Counted from the first letter of the stretch, positions 47,809 to 59,438 are shown. The stretch: DNA of 64,000 nucleotides from Porodaedalea pini (GCA_002794775.1 NBAY01000033.1:310001-374000), one strand, 5' to 3'. Notes: generated from the sequence alone by a model not told the origin. Program-made: numbers and translations.

Positions 47809-48657
47809 CAGTCATTTTCATAAGTCCTGCGACACGTGCATGTCACGTGAAGTGAGCCGCGTCAGAGCCAAAGTGTCGAAAAATTAGAATGAATGCCTAT
47901 TTTCTCTGTGAATTCTGCACAGTACCTGCTCATTAAGTACTCAAAAAAAAGGCATGGTTCTCAGGAGAAGAAATATGTAAAATATGGAGCAATAAATTGA
48001 CTGTGTAGGTGGGTGGAGATCAAACAAGTGCAGCTGGTCTGTTCTCTCACCCATTTCCACTGAGATTCAAAACTTATGGCTCCCCTACATCTACCTATAA
48101 AATTCTTTCCTGTATCTGTAAATTAAGTATATGACTATACCAACATCTCCTGAAAGTTTGAAGCCAATCAATTCAGTATTCATGGTCCAGCAGCAAGATT
48201 TGTGTTCCACTTCAAGCTCTTTCCACCCTCCTTTTCTCACAACAGGTCTTGCAGAGTAGAACACAAATCTTGCTGCTGGACCATGAATACTGAATTGATT
48301 GGCTTCAAACTTTCAGGAGATGTTGGTATAGTCATATACTTAATTTACAGATACAGGAAAGAATTTTATAGGTAGATGTAGGGGAGCCATAAGTTTTGAA
48401 TCTCAGTGGAAATGGGTGAGAGAACAGACCAGCTGCACTTGTTTGATCTCCACCCACCTACACAGTCAATTTATTGCTCCATATTTTACATATTTCTTCT
48501 CCTGAGAACCATGCCTTTTTTTTGAGTACTTAATGAGCAGGTACTGTGCAGAATTCACAGAGAAAATAGGCATTCATTCTAATTTTTCGACACTTTGGCT
48601 CTGACACGGCTCACTTCACGTGACATGCATGTGTCGCAGGACTTATGAAAAAGGCTG
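47809..48657. mobile_element. 849-bp foldback element, TA target duplication (Tc1/mariner-type MITE-like)
   Basis: Two 399-bp arms (47809-48207 and 48259-48657) are near-perfect reverse complements around a 51-bp spacer (48208-48258). The ends read CAGTCATTTTCATAAGTCC and its complement, flanked by TA on both sides (47807-47808 and 48658-48659). The unoccupied paralogous site is at about 31838-31845. Removing the element plus one TA from the right locus restores the same length as the left locus, with only base substitutions. A TA duplication and CAG termini are the marks of Tc1/mariner/IS630-type transposition. No frame is long enough for a transposase, so the element would need one supplied in trans. 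The arms differ at a few places; the two I noted are C/T or G/A changes at CpG. Confidence 0.88.
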
Positions 48658-48659
48658 TA

Positions 48660-48722
48660 ATTGTCTTGACTCATATAGACTCCATTGTCAAGCAATGCAG
48701 TGTTTCCTTTAGCAAAAATAGG
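48660..48722 (-). repeat. Remainder of the duplicated promoter block
   Basis: The minus strand matches about 31765-31835 of the left locus (TTTTTGCTAAAGGAAACACT on that strand). Homology stops near 48722. Confidence 0.65.
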
Positions 48723-48815
48723 AGGTAAATATGCAGTGTCTTGAAAGTACATATCAGATACTGAGAATATTTCAGTCTTTGTCTGGAGCCTGGACAGAAT
48801 GCATAAACCCCCTAA

Positions 48816-49091
48816 AAACAAGCTCAACCATATGCATCAGGGCAGAACAATCCTCCAAGCGCCATTGAGAAAAAGAATATTGTCAAAGCAATACGAGAAG
48901 TCGACAATCCATATTATAAATTTGATTTCCTTATGAAGGCTCTGCTAAGGCATTCCAAGAACATGCATGAGTCTGAGTCGGCCATAGAGCTTTCTTCCAT
49001 CTACTATGATGCGGAAGGCGTGGCAACTCGGAAGACCTGGCAGCCTGAGCGGGTCTCATACTATGTCTTCGGCGCGAAGTGCATCAGATGA
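48816..49091 (+). other. Coding-like open frame of about 91 codons, no ATG at its start
   Basis: The frame is open between TAA 48813-48815 and TGA 49089-49091. It reads as a plausible protein segment (IEKKNIVKAIREVDNPYYKF, KTWQPERVSYYVFG). It is not recognised. It may be an internal exon or a gene fragment left next to the LINE insertion. There is no clear partner exon. Confidence 0.3.
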
Positions 49092-49476
49092 GTCGTATAT
49101 CTTATTAAGGTATCTCATCCTCTTCCTCGCAGGCAGATGAGGGCGAGCTGTTACATAGTTGCCTTAGAAGTCAAAGCTGTAGACCTTGAGAGTCGTGAGG
49201 TTTGCTTTAAACTTGTTGCTTTTGTACTTCAAGTTGAATGCCGTGGTCTCGACTCAGAGTTTGCATTATTGAGTACCTCTGTAGTAATCTGGAGCAAAAG
49301 TGAGAGTTTATGAGATGTGCTTCTGGGAGAATTTTCAAGACTGTTGTTGTCAAGAATAGCTGCCAGGAATGCTGTAGAGCGTAGATGGAGGAGTAAACGA
49401 ACAAGACTCAGACACGGCGATCGTCACGACACGAGCAATCAACGTCACTTTGACTCTTACTACCATCATCCAGAAC

Positions 49477-51741
49477 ATGGGAAAGACTACATCAGTGAAA
49501 TCTCTCATCTTTAGCAATGGCTCTGCCCCCAACGTGAAGCCAGCGAGTCTTCATCGAACCAAATTGCTCAGGTCCTTGGGCAATATCAAGGACCCGACAA
49601 AATGTGATGAGTGCAAATACGAACTTCCACATCACAGTTGCTCGTGTGTCTCTGGCGTGGCAAAGCTCTGCACAAAATGCGGACGCGACTCGACATACAA
49701 CCACGATTCATCCGTATGCGACTATGCAGCGAGCAACATCGCTAAGTGGTCCCCCGACACTGCAGCCGACAATCATGCCGCCACCCTCCATAAACAGGGA
49801 GATCTCCCCCCCACACCCGACATCCCTTCCCAACCCTCCCTCAAACAATCACCATCCGAGGATGAACACCAAGGACGCAATGCCCCTAACAACCCGGCCA
49901 CTATCGGCCAGATTCCTGACGACAAAGATGCCATGGACGCCGACGACGATTTGTATGCCGACGTTCAACCCCCCCAGGTTGATAACGACCTCATCGATAT
50001 CGATAACGAAGACCCGGAAATTGCCGAGGAAGTCAATAAGAAAGCTCTCAAACTTGCAGAGGGGTCGGTCCGGGACCTCCATGCCCTTATCTCACAGGAT
50101 CTCTGGAAGTCAGAGACACCTTTCCATAACGATCCTGCATGCATGGGTCAATACATGGCCAGCATCGCGTCTTCCCTCTGTTTCTGGATTAACCGTTCTA
50201 ATATGCTCGATGAAGAAACTCAACGTGAAAATTATGCTAACACAGCCATCAACAGCTTCCAGACCGCTTTTAAAATTCATTCGCCTTATTGCAAAAATGT
50301 TTTTGACAATATCTATCGCAGTCCTCAAGACATCCGCGAAGAACACATATCTGATGAACTCACTAACATGTCCCATTCCATTTCTTCTCTTGTATCTATG
50401 GTTTCGACTCTGACCGAGAAAACTAACAAACTCGAAAAACAGGCACAAAACACCACTAAACCCAAAGTTTCTTTTTCGACTGCCGTTCCTACTGACAAGA
50501 AATATTTACCAGAACTGCTTGGTGCCAGCTTCACCCATGACCCGCGTTTTCCCCCCCCTCCTCCGGTTGTTAAACAGCATGTGCCCGCCCCTAAGGGCAA
50601 CCGCACCAGCTACGCTGAGGCAATGGCCAGGACCCACATCCCGGGGTCCGGCTACCGAATGGATACTCAGGGCACCATCCACGCGCCAGATGGCTACATA
50701 CATTCTGAACATAACGTGCCACATCCTGGCTTATCCACCACTATTTATACACCACCCATTCAGTCTACCGGCACCGACAATGATGGGTATACCACCGTCA
50801 CATATGCTAGGGCGGCCCAGAAAAAGCCCAAGCAGGTTCCTACCAAGGTCACAACCACTACTACTGACCACCCTGATGGGGAAGTCATCACTAAACCTAT
50901 GAACTGAGCTAACGGCTTAGTCAATACACGTGTTCGCAATGTCAAACGTGTTTATTTCTCTCTTCCTGATAATCTCGCTATCCATCCCCTGCCCAATTCT
51001 ATAAAAAACACCATCCGTTCTGGCCTCAAAGGCTCCACTGACTTCAAACACCTCGTCATTCTCAATGTCGAGTACACCTCTAACGGAAACCTTTGCATCT
51101 CTTTTACTAACATTTGGCCCGATTTCGATTCCACCTTCCACTCTCTTTCGTCTCTCTTGAACCGCATTATCAATATCAATGGGGCTAAAGTTTTCACACC
51201 TTCCCCCCAGTTCAAACTTGTCCTCCCAGCCATGCCAGTATTTGACAAAGATACTAACATTCTTTACACTGAACGCGACTTAACAGAGGAATTAGCTTCC
51301 CTCCCTCAATTCGTGGGACAGGAGTTCCTTTACCCCCTCCACTTCATGGCATCCATTGAACGCTTAAACACCCTTGACTACTGCAACATCTCCATTATTG
51401 TGAAGGACACTAACCGCTTAGCTTTCGACCACTTTTTCCTCCATAATAATCGCAACATCCCAGTCTTCAGCGTCATCCAGCACCTCGAGGAAATGCGAGC
51501 CCAACCAACTATTTCCCAGTGTGACAATTGTCACCGCCTGGGCCACTCCTCGATAAGATGCCGCTCAGTCGCCCGATGCACCATCTGCTCGGAGCCACAT
51601 CGAACTGCCGTACACGTTGCTAAATGTGCTCCGTGCACTGCTGCCAACAATCTTGCGTGTCAACATTTTGCGCATTGTATCAATTGCCAGGGTGATCATA
51701 ACGCCAGGTCCTCCACCTGCCCGGCTCGTCAAAACTACTGA
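49477..51741 (+). pseudogene. LINE ORF1 (nucleic-acid-binding protein), one internal TGA
   Basis: The frame runs from ATG 49477 (MGKTTSVKSL) to TGA 51739-51741, about 755 codons, broken once by TGA at 50905-50907. The N-terminus has two CCHC-like sites: C-x2-C-x6-H-x3-C and C-x2-C-x7-H-x4-C (KCDEC...CVSG, KLCTKC...TYNHDSSVC). A Pro- and acid-rich linker and a central region (FWINRSNMLDEE) follow. The C-terminus has retroviral-type zinc knuckles (CDNCHRLGHSSIRC, CTICSEPH). Such ORF1 proteins coat the element RNA as a ribonucleoprotein. This is homologous to the fragment at 2144-2830. The internal stop separates the N-terminal zinc region from the C-terminal knuckles. Confidence 0.85.
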
Positions 51742-51753
51742 CCACCTTTCTAA

Positions 51754-54700
51754 ATGACCACGTTTCTTTCTATTCTTTCCCTTAACGTCTGTTGATTGGA
51801 ACCTACTACTGACCTTCTTTTTAAGTCACTTTTTCAATGTGGCAGTTCATGCCCCGATATCATTTGTTTACAGGAAATCCCCACTATCACCACTACCATT
51901 CCTTCTAAATCTTCCCCATCAGGCAAACAACAATTCGCCACCCGTAATTCTGATCCTTTTATATGTGTACTCCCCCCTCAATCCCTTTCTATTCAGCCTA
52001 GCTGCGTGACCTTTCTTCATCCACGCATCGCTCACCTTTTCAATTCCCATCCCCATCTGTCCCGCCCCATATCCCAAGTCACCATTAGCGTAAACCGGGG
52101 CTCTTCCGTCCCACCCGTTTATATCTGGAACGTTTACAATTCTTCTAGTACCTACTCTTTCGAAGACCCTTTTCCTAGTCCTTCTCAGTCCGACACCCAT
52201 GTTTTCGTCAGTGATTTCAATCAACATTCTGCTCTATGGTCAGACGCTCATCTCTCCCAATATTTTTCTTCTGCCAAACCTTTTTTACAATGGCTCGACA
52301 ATTCCTCTTTAATTGTCGCCAACCCCCCAACCATACCAACCTTTTTCTACCCTCAGGGTTCCTCTACCCTTGACCTCGTTATAAGTTCATCAGACATTTT
52401 CCCTGCTATTAACCAATCCCTTCTCATCGGTGACCCTTCGTTTGAATTTCATTCTGACCATCTTCCCCTTATCTTCAATTTACCCATATCATATACCCCA
52501 CCACCAGACACACATCCCCTTTGTCTCATTCGCAAACGTGACATCCCTTCCTTGATTTCTGAATTCCAAGACTCAAAGCTCTTTTCTTTCGATGCATCCG
52601 CCATTCTTCTCCCTTCTCAAATCGATGCTAAGTTACATTCCTTTTTTACCACTTTTTCCTCTTTCACCACCTGCTTTCTATGAAAGCACAAAACCCGAAC
52701 ATATTTCGGACCCCATTCTTGGTGGACCGAGCAATGCAATTGTGATTACCAAGCACACCACAGCAATCCGTCGCCCAGTAGCCTCGACCAACTTCATAAA
52801 ACTCTCGCTTCAGCCAAAACCACGTATTTCAGCGATCTACTCCATCAATCTGATCACTCGTCAATCTGGAGACGCAAACATTTTGGCACCTCGCGCTGCC
52901 GACACCCCATCGGTGCTCTTAAACTTCCATCTGGAAGATACACCCTTAACGAGAGCGAGAAATCAAATCTCTTCCGCTCTACGTTTTTCCCCGAGCTACC
53001 CACTGGTCATCATGACAACCATTCGCTCCCTCCTCCAGCCGACATCGAGCCTGTCTCTGTCGATGAAATGCTCCAGGCCCTAAAGGGCACTGATGATACG
53101 ACGGCCCCGGGCCAAAATTGCTTTTCTTATTTACACCTAAAACTTTTTATCGAATTTGAACCCCAATTTTTCTCTCAAATCTTTTCCCTTTGTCTTTCTT
53201 TTGGTTATTTTCCCCCGTTGTTCAAACATTCTATTGTAACATTTATCCCCAAACCCAAACATTCTGATTTTTCACTCCCCCGCTCTTTTTGTCCCATTGC
53301 CCTCGTAGATACGATGGGTAAATTATTTGAACGCATCCTTTTCAATCGCCTTCAAACCATTTTCGAACAGCATTCCCTCATTCCTTCTTCACAGCATGGC
53401 TGTCAGAAAGCCTTATCTGCGCTGACCGCTTGCTATGAACTTCTCCATTTAAACAATTTCCAACCTTTCATTCGTTCCCCCATCACCGAAGCCCCAGGCC
53501 TCGGTCCGCTTGAGCCTAAACGGCGTCATTTGTTGACCTCCGTGATCACAATCGACATACAGGGCTTTTTCAATAACATTTCTCATCCTTTGCTCATTGA
53601 CCGTTTGACTTGCTCCAAAATTCACCCCAACCTCATTAATTGCATCTCCCATTGGATGCGCGATTGCCCAATTTCTCTTCATTTCAATCAATATTTCTCA
53701 GACACTTTTATCAAACCTAACCGGGGTGTTCCCCAGGGATCCCCCCTTTCCCCTCTCATTTCCATCTTCACAGCCGCCTCGGCTATTGAAGCCTATTACA
53801 AACATTTTCCTTACAATCATCCCCTTCTTGTGTACATGGACGACCACCTTCTTTCCACACGCTCGTTAAGCATGCGTACCAACCTCATTTGCTTACAAAA
53901 CCAATTCTGTTTCCTTTCTTCACAATTTTCTCAGCTGGGCCTTTCTATTGACCCAGATTCTATTGAACTTATTCATTTCACCCCATGCCATGCGCACACT
54001 ATTCAGCGTGTTTCTTTCCCAACACGACCAGAAAACCAACCCTCCCTTATTCTATCTCCTTCCTTAACTATCCACCCTTGTTCACATATTACTTGGTTAG
54101 GCGTCATTTTCCAACATCATTTACTCCCTACTCTACACCTTCAATCATGGGCCAACAAAGCCTTATCCACCCTCCACCAATGCTCTTTTCTATTTCAATC
54201 TTCTCACGGCGCATATCTCGAATATGCCCGTCTTCTCTATTTCAACCTCATTCATTCGGTCGCCGTCTATGGTGCCCAACTTTTTCCTGATTATCCTGCC
54301 ATTCACTCCATCTTGGAACCTGTCCAACGTCAAGCCCTTTCACTCATACTATCCCGCAGCGTCAACAAAGACGCAGCAGGTTCTTTACTTTCAATCCCAC
54401 CCATAGACATTTTCGTTCAATACCAAGCCAAGCACTTTATAACTTCTTATATATCATCCTCTCGTTCTTCACTTCCTCCCTCTGCAGACATCCGAAAACT
54501 ACTTCCTTCCAATATTGTCATCCCTAATACCAACCTTTACCCTATCATTCCTCCTATTCATTCACGTTTATCCCTAGTCCCCTTTACTTCCCACAGTCGC
54601 AGCCTTTCCAGTAGACAATCGTTTCTCCAACTTTTCAACCACCCCCCTCCTTTTCAATATTTTCTCTTTACAGATGGCTCTGTCATTGAGCGGGACGGCC

Positions 54701-55584
54701 TCCCCATCGGTGGCCATGGGTTCTCCATCATGCATAACTGACGTGAACTCACGTCATTCGCTTCGAGCGCACACACCCAAAGCAACATCCTCTATGAGGA
54801 ACAGCAGGCTCTTATCGCTGGCATCTTGTGCTTTTCTACTCTACTCACACACTGTGCCCATCCTATTCATCTACGCGTCATTACAGACTCTGCCAACTGT
54901 GCTCACCTCATCTTCTCAGTGGACCCCCTTCACGCTGCCTTTATTATGGCGTTCCGCAGATTTTGCGGCATATTTCTATCGCTACACCACCACACATCTA
55001 CCATTTCGGTGCAATGGTTGCCCTCCCATATGGGACTACCCGGCAACTCGCAAGCAGACCAACTCGCATCCCAAGCCTCACACTCACAGTGCAAAAGCCA
55101 GGCACCCGATATATTAGCAAATTTACACGCGCGATTTTCTGCTGACCTTTTGGCCAAATGGCAGAACCGTGTCCTAAACCTCCGACACCATCGCAGCGTT
55201 GCTACCACCCCTTTTATCCTGTACCCATGTCGCCAATTACGACCTTTCTTGAGGCTCCACCCTGAGAAGCGCATCCCCCGCCACCTTCAGTCAAGAGTGG
55301 TTGGGATCCTCCTTAACACCCACGACATGCATGTTCGAAACCTGCCAAGCCGATGCCCGGATCCGCTCTGTACCAAACATGACATCCATCACATTCTTAA
55401 TGTTTGCCCGTTCTTCTCACAAGTCCGTCGCCAAATTTTTCACAAGCCAATCCTTCCTCTTTCATTTTCTAACTGGTTTGCCCCATCTAATTTCATGCTT
55501 CTCATCCAATTCGCGTACTTTTCCTTTCGTCGCCCTCCCGACGCTATGCCTTATTATTCAGACCTTCCACCTGATCTTATATAA
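51754..55584 (+). pseudogene. LINE ORF2 (APE endonuclease, RT, RNase H), three internal TGA
   Basis: ATG 51754 directly follows a TAA, 12 nt after the ORF1 stop and in the same frame. The endonuclease domain shows IICLQEIP, FVSDFNQHSALW and SDHLPLIF. The reverse transcriptase shows PIALVDTMGKLFERIL, GVPQGSPLSPL and the catalytic YMDD at about 53833-53844. The RNase H domain shows FTDGSV, YEEQQALI, ITDSAN and WLPSHMGLPGNSQADQLA. A Cys/His motif (CTKHDIHHILNVC) closes the protein. Three in-frame TGA codons (51793-51795, 52681-52683, 54739-54741) break it; the first comes 13 codons after the start. The rest of the 1,277-codon frame is intact. Function would be target-primed reverse transcription, but this copy should be inactive. 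Confidence 0.9.
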
Positions 55585-55876
55585 AATCAAACCCCAAGTC
55601 ATCTAATGGTCATTCTTTACATTCCCGTACCTACGTATACACGTATTCGGCCTCCACGAAATCTTCCTTTTCTTTCCTTTTTTTCCTCTTTTCTTTCCTC
55701 TCTTCCCCCGTAGTGTGTATAGTGCAAAGTAGCGCAATATTACAAAATCGACGTCACGTGGTGCACACGTCCATGGACCGATCTACGTGTCACCGACCGC
55801 GACCACAATATTAGTCTGCCTTCCAGAACTTTTATCTGTGTTTGCCCCTAAGGACACGGCTGGTCTTAGGAGAGCT

Positions 55877-58800
55877 ATGGGGGACTCTAAATCCTGCTTC
55901 GGCAAGCGGAAGGCGAGCTGGATTGGATTCTGCGTTGTCGTGCTCGCGACGTTGGCCGTTGGGAGACTCGAGGATGGTGCTGACGGGAGTCCGTTGTCGT
56001 TGAGCGATGCAGTGAGTAGGTTGAATTTAATTATGTGTGTATCCTGCTAATATTCTCAAAATGAAAAGGCAACTACAAGTTCTGTTCCAAGTGCGCAAAC
56101 AACTGATCCTCAAAACGCTGAGCATGCCGCTCCACCTTCATACGATCCGATGGCAGAGGGTATGTGCATAGTACATGTTTCCTTCTCCCAAAAGACTCCT
56201 TTGAACATGCGTATCATATACAAGTAGCCAACAAAGCCTACAAACAGGCTCTCCATGCTCTCGCAGGCATCACCGCCTACCCTCCAGTACAAAACACACC
56301 AGGATTCCTCGACCCACAACCAAACTCGCTCCTCGCGACTCTCTTCCCTAATCAGCAAGGTCCAATCGCAAGCACAATCCGCATCATCTACAAACTGCGC
56401 CAGCAATCGTGGGTGCCGCGATTCTTAAGGGCGAGGTTTGGCAAGGACGGCTGGGCGACGGGGAAGAGGAAGGAGGAAATGCACGGGAAGGCAGTGAAGG
56501 TTGTGGACTTGCTGGAACATGCTATTGATCTCGGACACATGGATGCGCTGTACAAGCTTGCGCATGTCTCGCTGGTATGCTACGTTTTTGTCTTTGCTCT
56601 GCTGCTGCTGGAGCTTATTATACTCCTTGCAGTTCCATTTATCCCCATTGTTGCACAACGTCACCCGAGCCTTCGAGGCCTACTCGACGCACGCTTCATT
56701 GACCGGAAACGCGACATCTCAGGCCATGCTCGCATTCTTCCATGCGACAGGGTACGACACGGTCGTAGAAGTAGACCAGGCGAAGGCGCTTCTGTACTAC
56801 ACCTTTGCAGCGCACGGCGGGGACCAAGGAGCGCAAATGACCCTCGGCTACCGACATTGGGCCGGTATAGGCGTCAATGACGACTGCACGCAGGCGCTTG
56901 AATGGTACCAGATGGCAGCGGAGCAGTGTAAACTTTCCTTTCATCTAATGTCGAAGAATGTCATTATTGACTAGCGTGTTCAGCTATGGCGAAGTTCCTT
57001 TCGGGTCCGCCGGGCGGACGCACATTGCTACACACGACGACGAGACTATCTGATCTCGAAGGCGGCGCGTACGGGCCGGGCGCAAGCGTTGCGTCTACGG
57101 GCCCGAATGCGCACAGGGCTGTCATTAAAGCAGCGTCTGCTCGTCAAGCGGGCGAGACATGGGAAGATGTTCTCGAGTATTACATGGTATGTGAGATACG
57201 GGTCGCCAAAAGTTACATTTACAATGCTCCATGCAGTTTAACGCAGACCGGGGCGAAATCGACTTCGCATACCGCCTGGGCAAGATATTCTACCAAGGCT
57301 CCATATATGCGCTAGCGGGTGGGGCTGCATCAGGTGCGGAAGGCGTCGGCGCCATCCCACGCGACTATGTGCGAGCACGGAGCTACTTCCTGCGCATCGC
57401 GCGCCAGGTATGGCCGCGCGACACGCCGGGTACGCCGACGCCGCCGCCAAAGCAGGAGCAGAAGGAGGACGGTACGCTGAGCTTCGCGGCGGCGTCCGCA
57501 GGCTATCTCGGTCGTATGTACCTGCGCGGCGAGGGCGTGAAGCAGGACGCTGCGATGGCGAAATTGTGGTTCGAGCGTGGCGCGGAGTTCGGCGAGAAAG
57601 AGTGCCATAACGGGTTGGGTATCATTCTACGCGATGGCCTTGTGGATGGGAAGCGCGATATGAAGAAGGCCATCGCGCATTTTATGATTGCGGCTAACCA
57701 GGAACTGGCGGAGGCTCAGGTGAACCTCGGAAAGTACCAGTACCGTGCGTATTCTGCTCACTCTACGTAGGGTCTCTCATCTAATTTTTTTGCTTCAGAA
57801 AAGGGTGACTTAAAACTCGCTACGACCTACTTCGAAAGTGCAATCCGACACGGCTCGCCGTTTGAACCATACTACTACCTGGCAGAGATCCACGCCGTCT
57901 CCGCACAGAACCCTGCAAGTCCGCCGCACCATGTACAAGGCTCATGTGCAATGGCAGTCTCTTTCTACAAGCTTGTTGCCGAGCGGGGCGCGTGGGCGGA
58001 CGACCCTGTGAGGGAGGGCGAGGCGCGCTGGAAGATCGGTACGGAGAGAGCAAAGGAAGACGCGATGCTCAGGTGGTGGATAGCTTCTGAGAGGGGCATC
58101 GAGAGTGCGCAGAATAACCTGGCGTATATCCTCGACCAAGGTCTGTCTGCTATTCATAAATGAAAAACCATGTGATGAAAAACCATGTGAATTGACACTC
58201 GCTCCCCAACAGACAAGAGCATCCTGCGCTTAACCCGATTCGCGCCGCTCACCCCGTCGAATGACACTGCGCGTCTGGCCCTCACGCAGTGGATGCGCTC
58301 CGCATACCAGCGGAACGTCGATGCGCTGGTCAAGGTCGGCGATTACTATTATCACGGGCTCGGCGTGCCCGACACGCCAGAGGAGACGCGTTGGGAACGT
58401 GCGGCGGCGTTTTACCAGTCCGCGGTTGACACGCAAGTCAGTGCGCTTGCGATGTGGAACTTAGGGTGGATGTATGAGAATGGAGTTGGCGTGCCGCAGG
58501 TAAGACTTTTTGCACTTTCCCTTCCCATTCTTTTCACCTGTGGCGAATGCTGACTTGAATGGTCGACTTGAATCTGCAGGACTTCCACCTTGCAAAGCGC
58601 CACTATGACCTGGCGCTCGAGACGAACAGCGAGGCATACCTGCCTGTTGTGCTCTCTTTAATCAAACTGCACGTTCGCAGCATGTGGCACACATTAATGG
58701 GCGGTCAGAACGGGCTATCCTTCTGGCCCGAGGAAGGTACAACTTAAACCTTCAAGATTCTCCGAAGCAGCGTCCTAATTTGTTCCAAACATCATTCACA

Positions 58801-59438
58801 GCAGAATACGAACCACAGGCGGAGCAACAGACCCTAGGCGGATCGCAAGGGGAGCGCGATAGCGAGCTCGCCGCGAAGCATGTCGATGATGAATATGTCG
58901 ATACGTCTGATGACGCGCAATGGTACAAGGGCAAGGCGCGTGATGACCACAAACGGCGTATGCGCGCAACTGAGGAGCGCCGTTTAAGTGAGGACGATCC
59001 CATCCAGGTATGCCTACTTCTCTATCTTTTCCTCCTCGCCCACTGAATTTCTATTGCATCACCTAGTGGGCGCGCGACCGACGCGCCGCTGAGAATGAGC
59101 GCGAAGGCGACTTCGGGCCCGAAGACTACTTCGAAGGCGCCATGCGTGGGCCGGGACGACGGGAGCGAGAAGAAGAGAACGTAGACGACTTTGCGGAGAC
59201 GATGCTGCTTGTTGTGCTGTGTCTTGTTGTGTCTGTGCTTATGTATGTACGGGGACGGTGGTTTGAGAGGCGAAGGAGGGAGGAGGAGGAGCAGAGGAAT
59301 GCGATGGCTGGTCCGGGAGGGGCACCACAACCGCCGCCGCCGCAAAATGCAGTGAACGGGAATGTGGGTGTGGGTGCTGGGGGTTTCTTCCCGCCGGAGG
59401 GGGACCCGGCTAGAGAGGAGTGGGCGGTGATGCGGTGA
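55877..59438 (+). CDS. HRD3: HRD3/SEL1L: Sel1-repeat subunit of the ERAD ubiquitin ligase
   Basis: A gene of about eleven exons from ATG 55877 (MGDSKSCFGKRKASW) with a signal peptide (IGFCVVVLATLAVG), roughly 950-1,000 residues. Sel1-like repeats fill the lumenal part: HATGYDTVVEVDQAKALLYY, MTLGYRHWAGIGV, GYLGRMYLRGEGVKQDAAMA, CHNGLGIILRDG and MWNLGWMYENGVGVPQDFHLAK. Near the end lie the second Sel1 group, an acidic/basic linker, one membrane span (TMLLVVLCLVVSVLMYVRG), and a short basic then Pro/Gly-rich cytosolic tail. In yeast, Hrd3 selects misfolded lumenal glycoproteins with Yos9 and holds the Hrd1 ligase. Three short frames inside the introns are not genes. A 14-bp tandem repeat (ATGAAAAACCATGTG unit) sits in the intron near 58158-58190. 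Confidence 0.9.

Larger units (their letters stand above)
49400..55720 (+). mobile_element. Nearly full-length Tad-like LINE retrotransposon
   Basis: Two ORFs in the same frame encode a zinc-binding ORF1 protein and an endonuclease, reverse transcriptase and RNase H polyprotein, the layout of Tad/I-type fungal LINEs. About 6.3 kb is present. The exact ends are not clear: the left end lies near 49400, and the right end is a pyrimidine-rich 3' UTR around 55650-55720. I could not identify a target-site duplication. The insertion ends about 150 bp upstream of the HRD3 start. All internal stop codons are TGA and no frameshift is seen, so decay is limited. Confidence 0.88.

Noticed and set aside
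466..54741. TGA codons in the retroelements as selenocysteine or programmed readthrough sites
   Set aside because: They fall at unremarkable positions, including 13 codons after the ORF2 start. Most fungi lack selenocysteine machinery and no structure was seen nearby. CpG decay explains them more simply.
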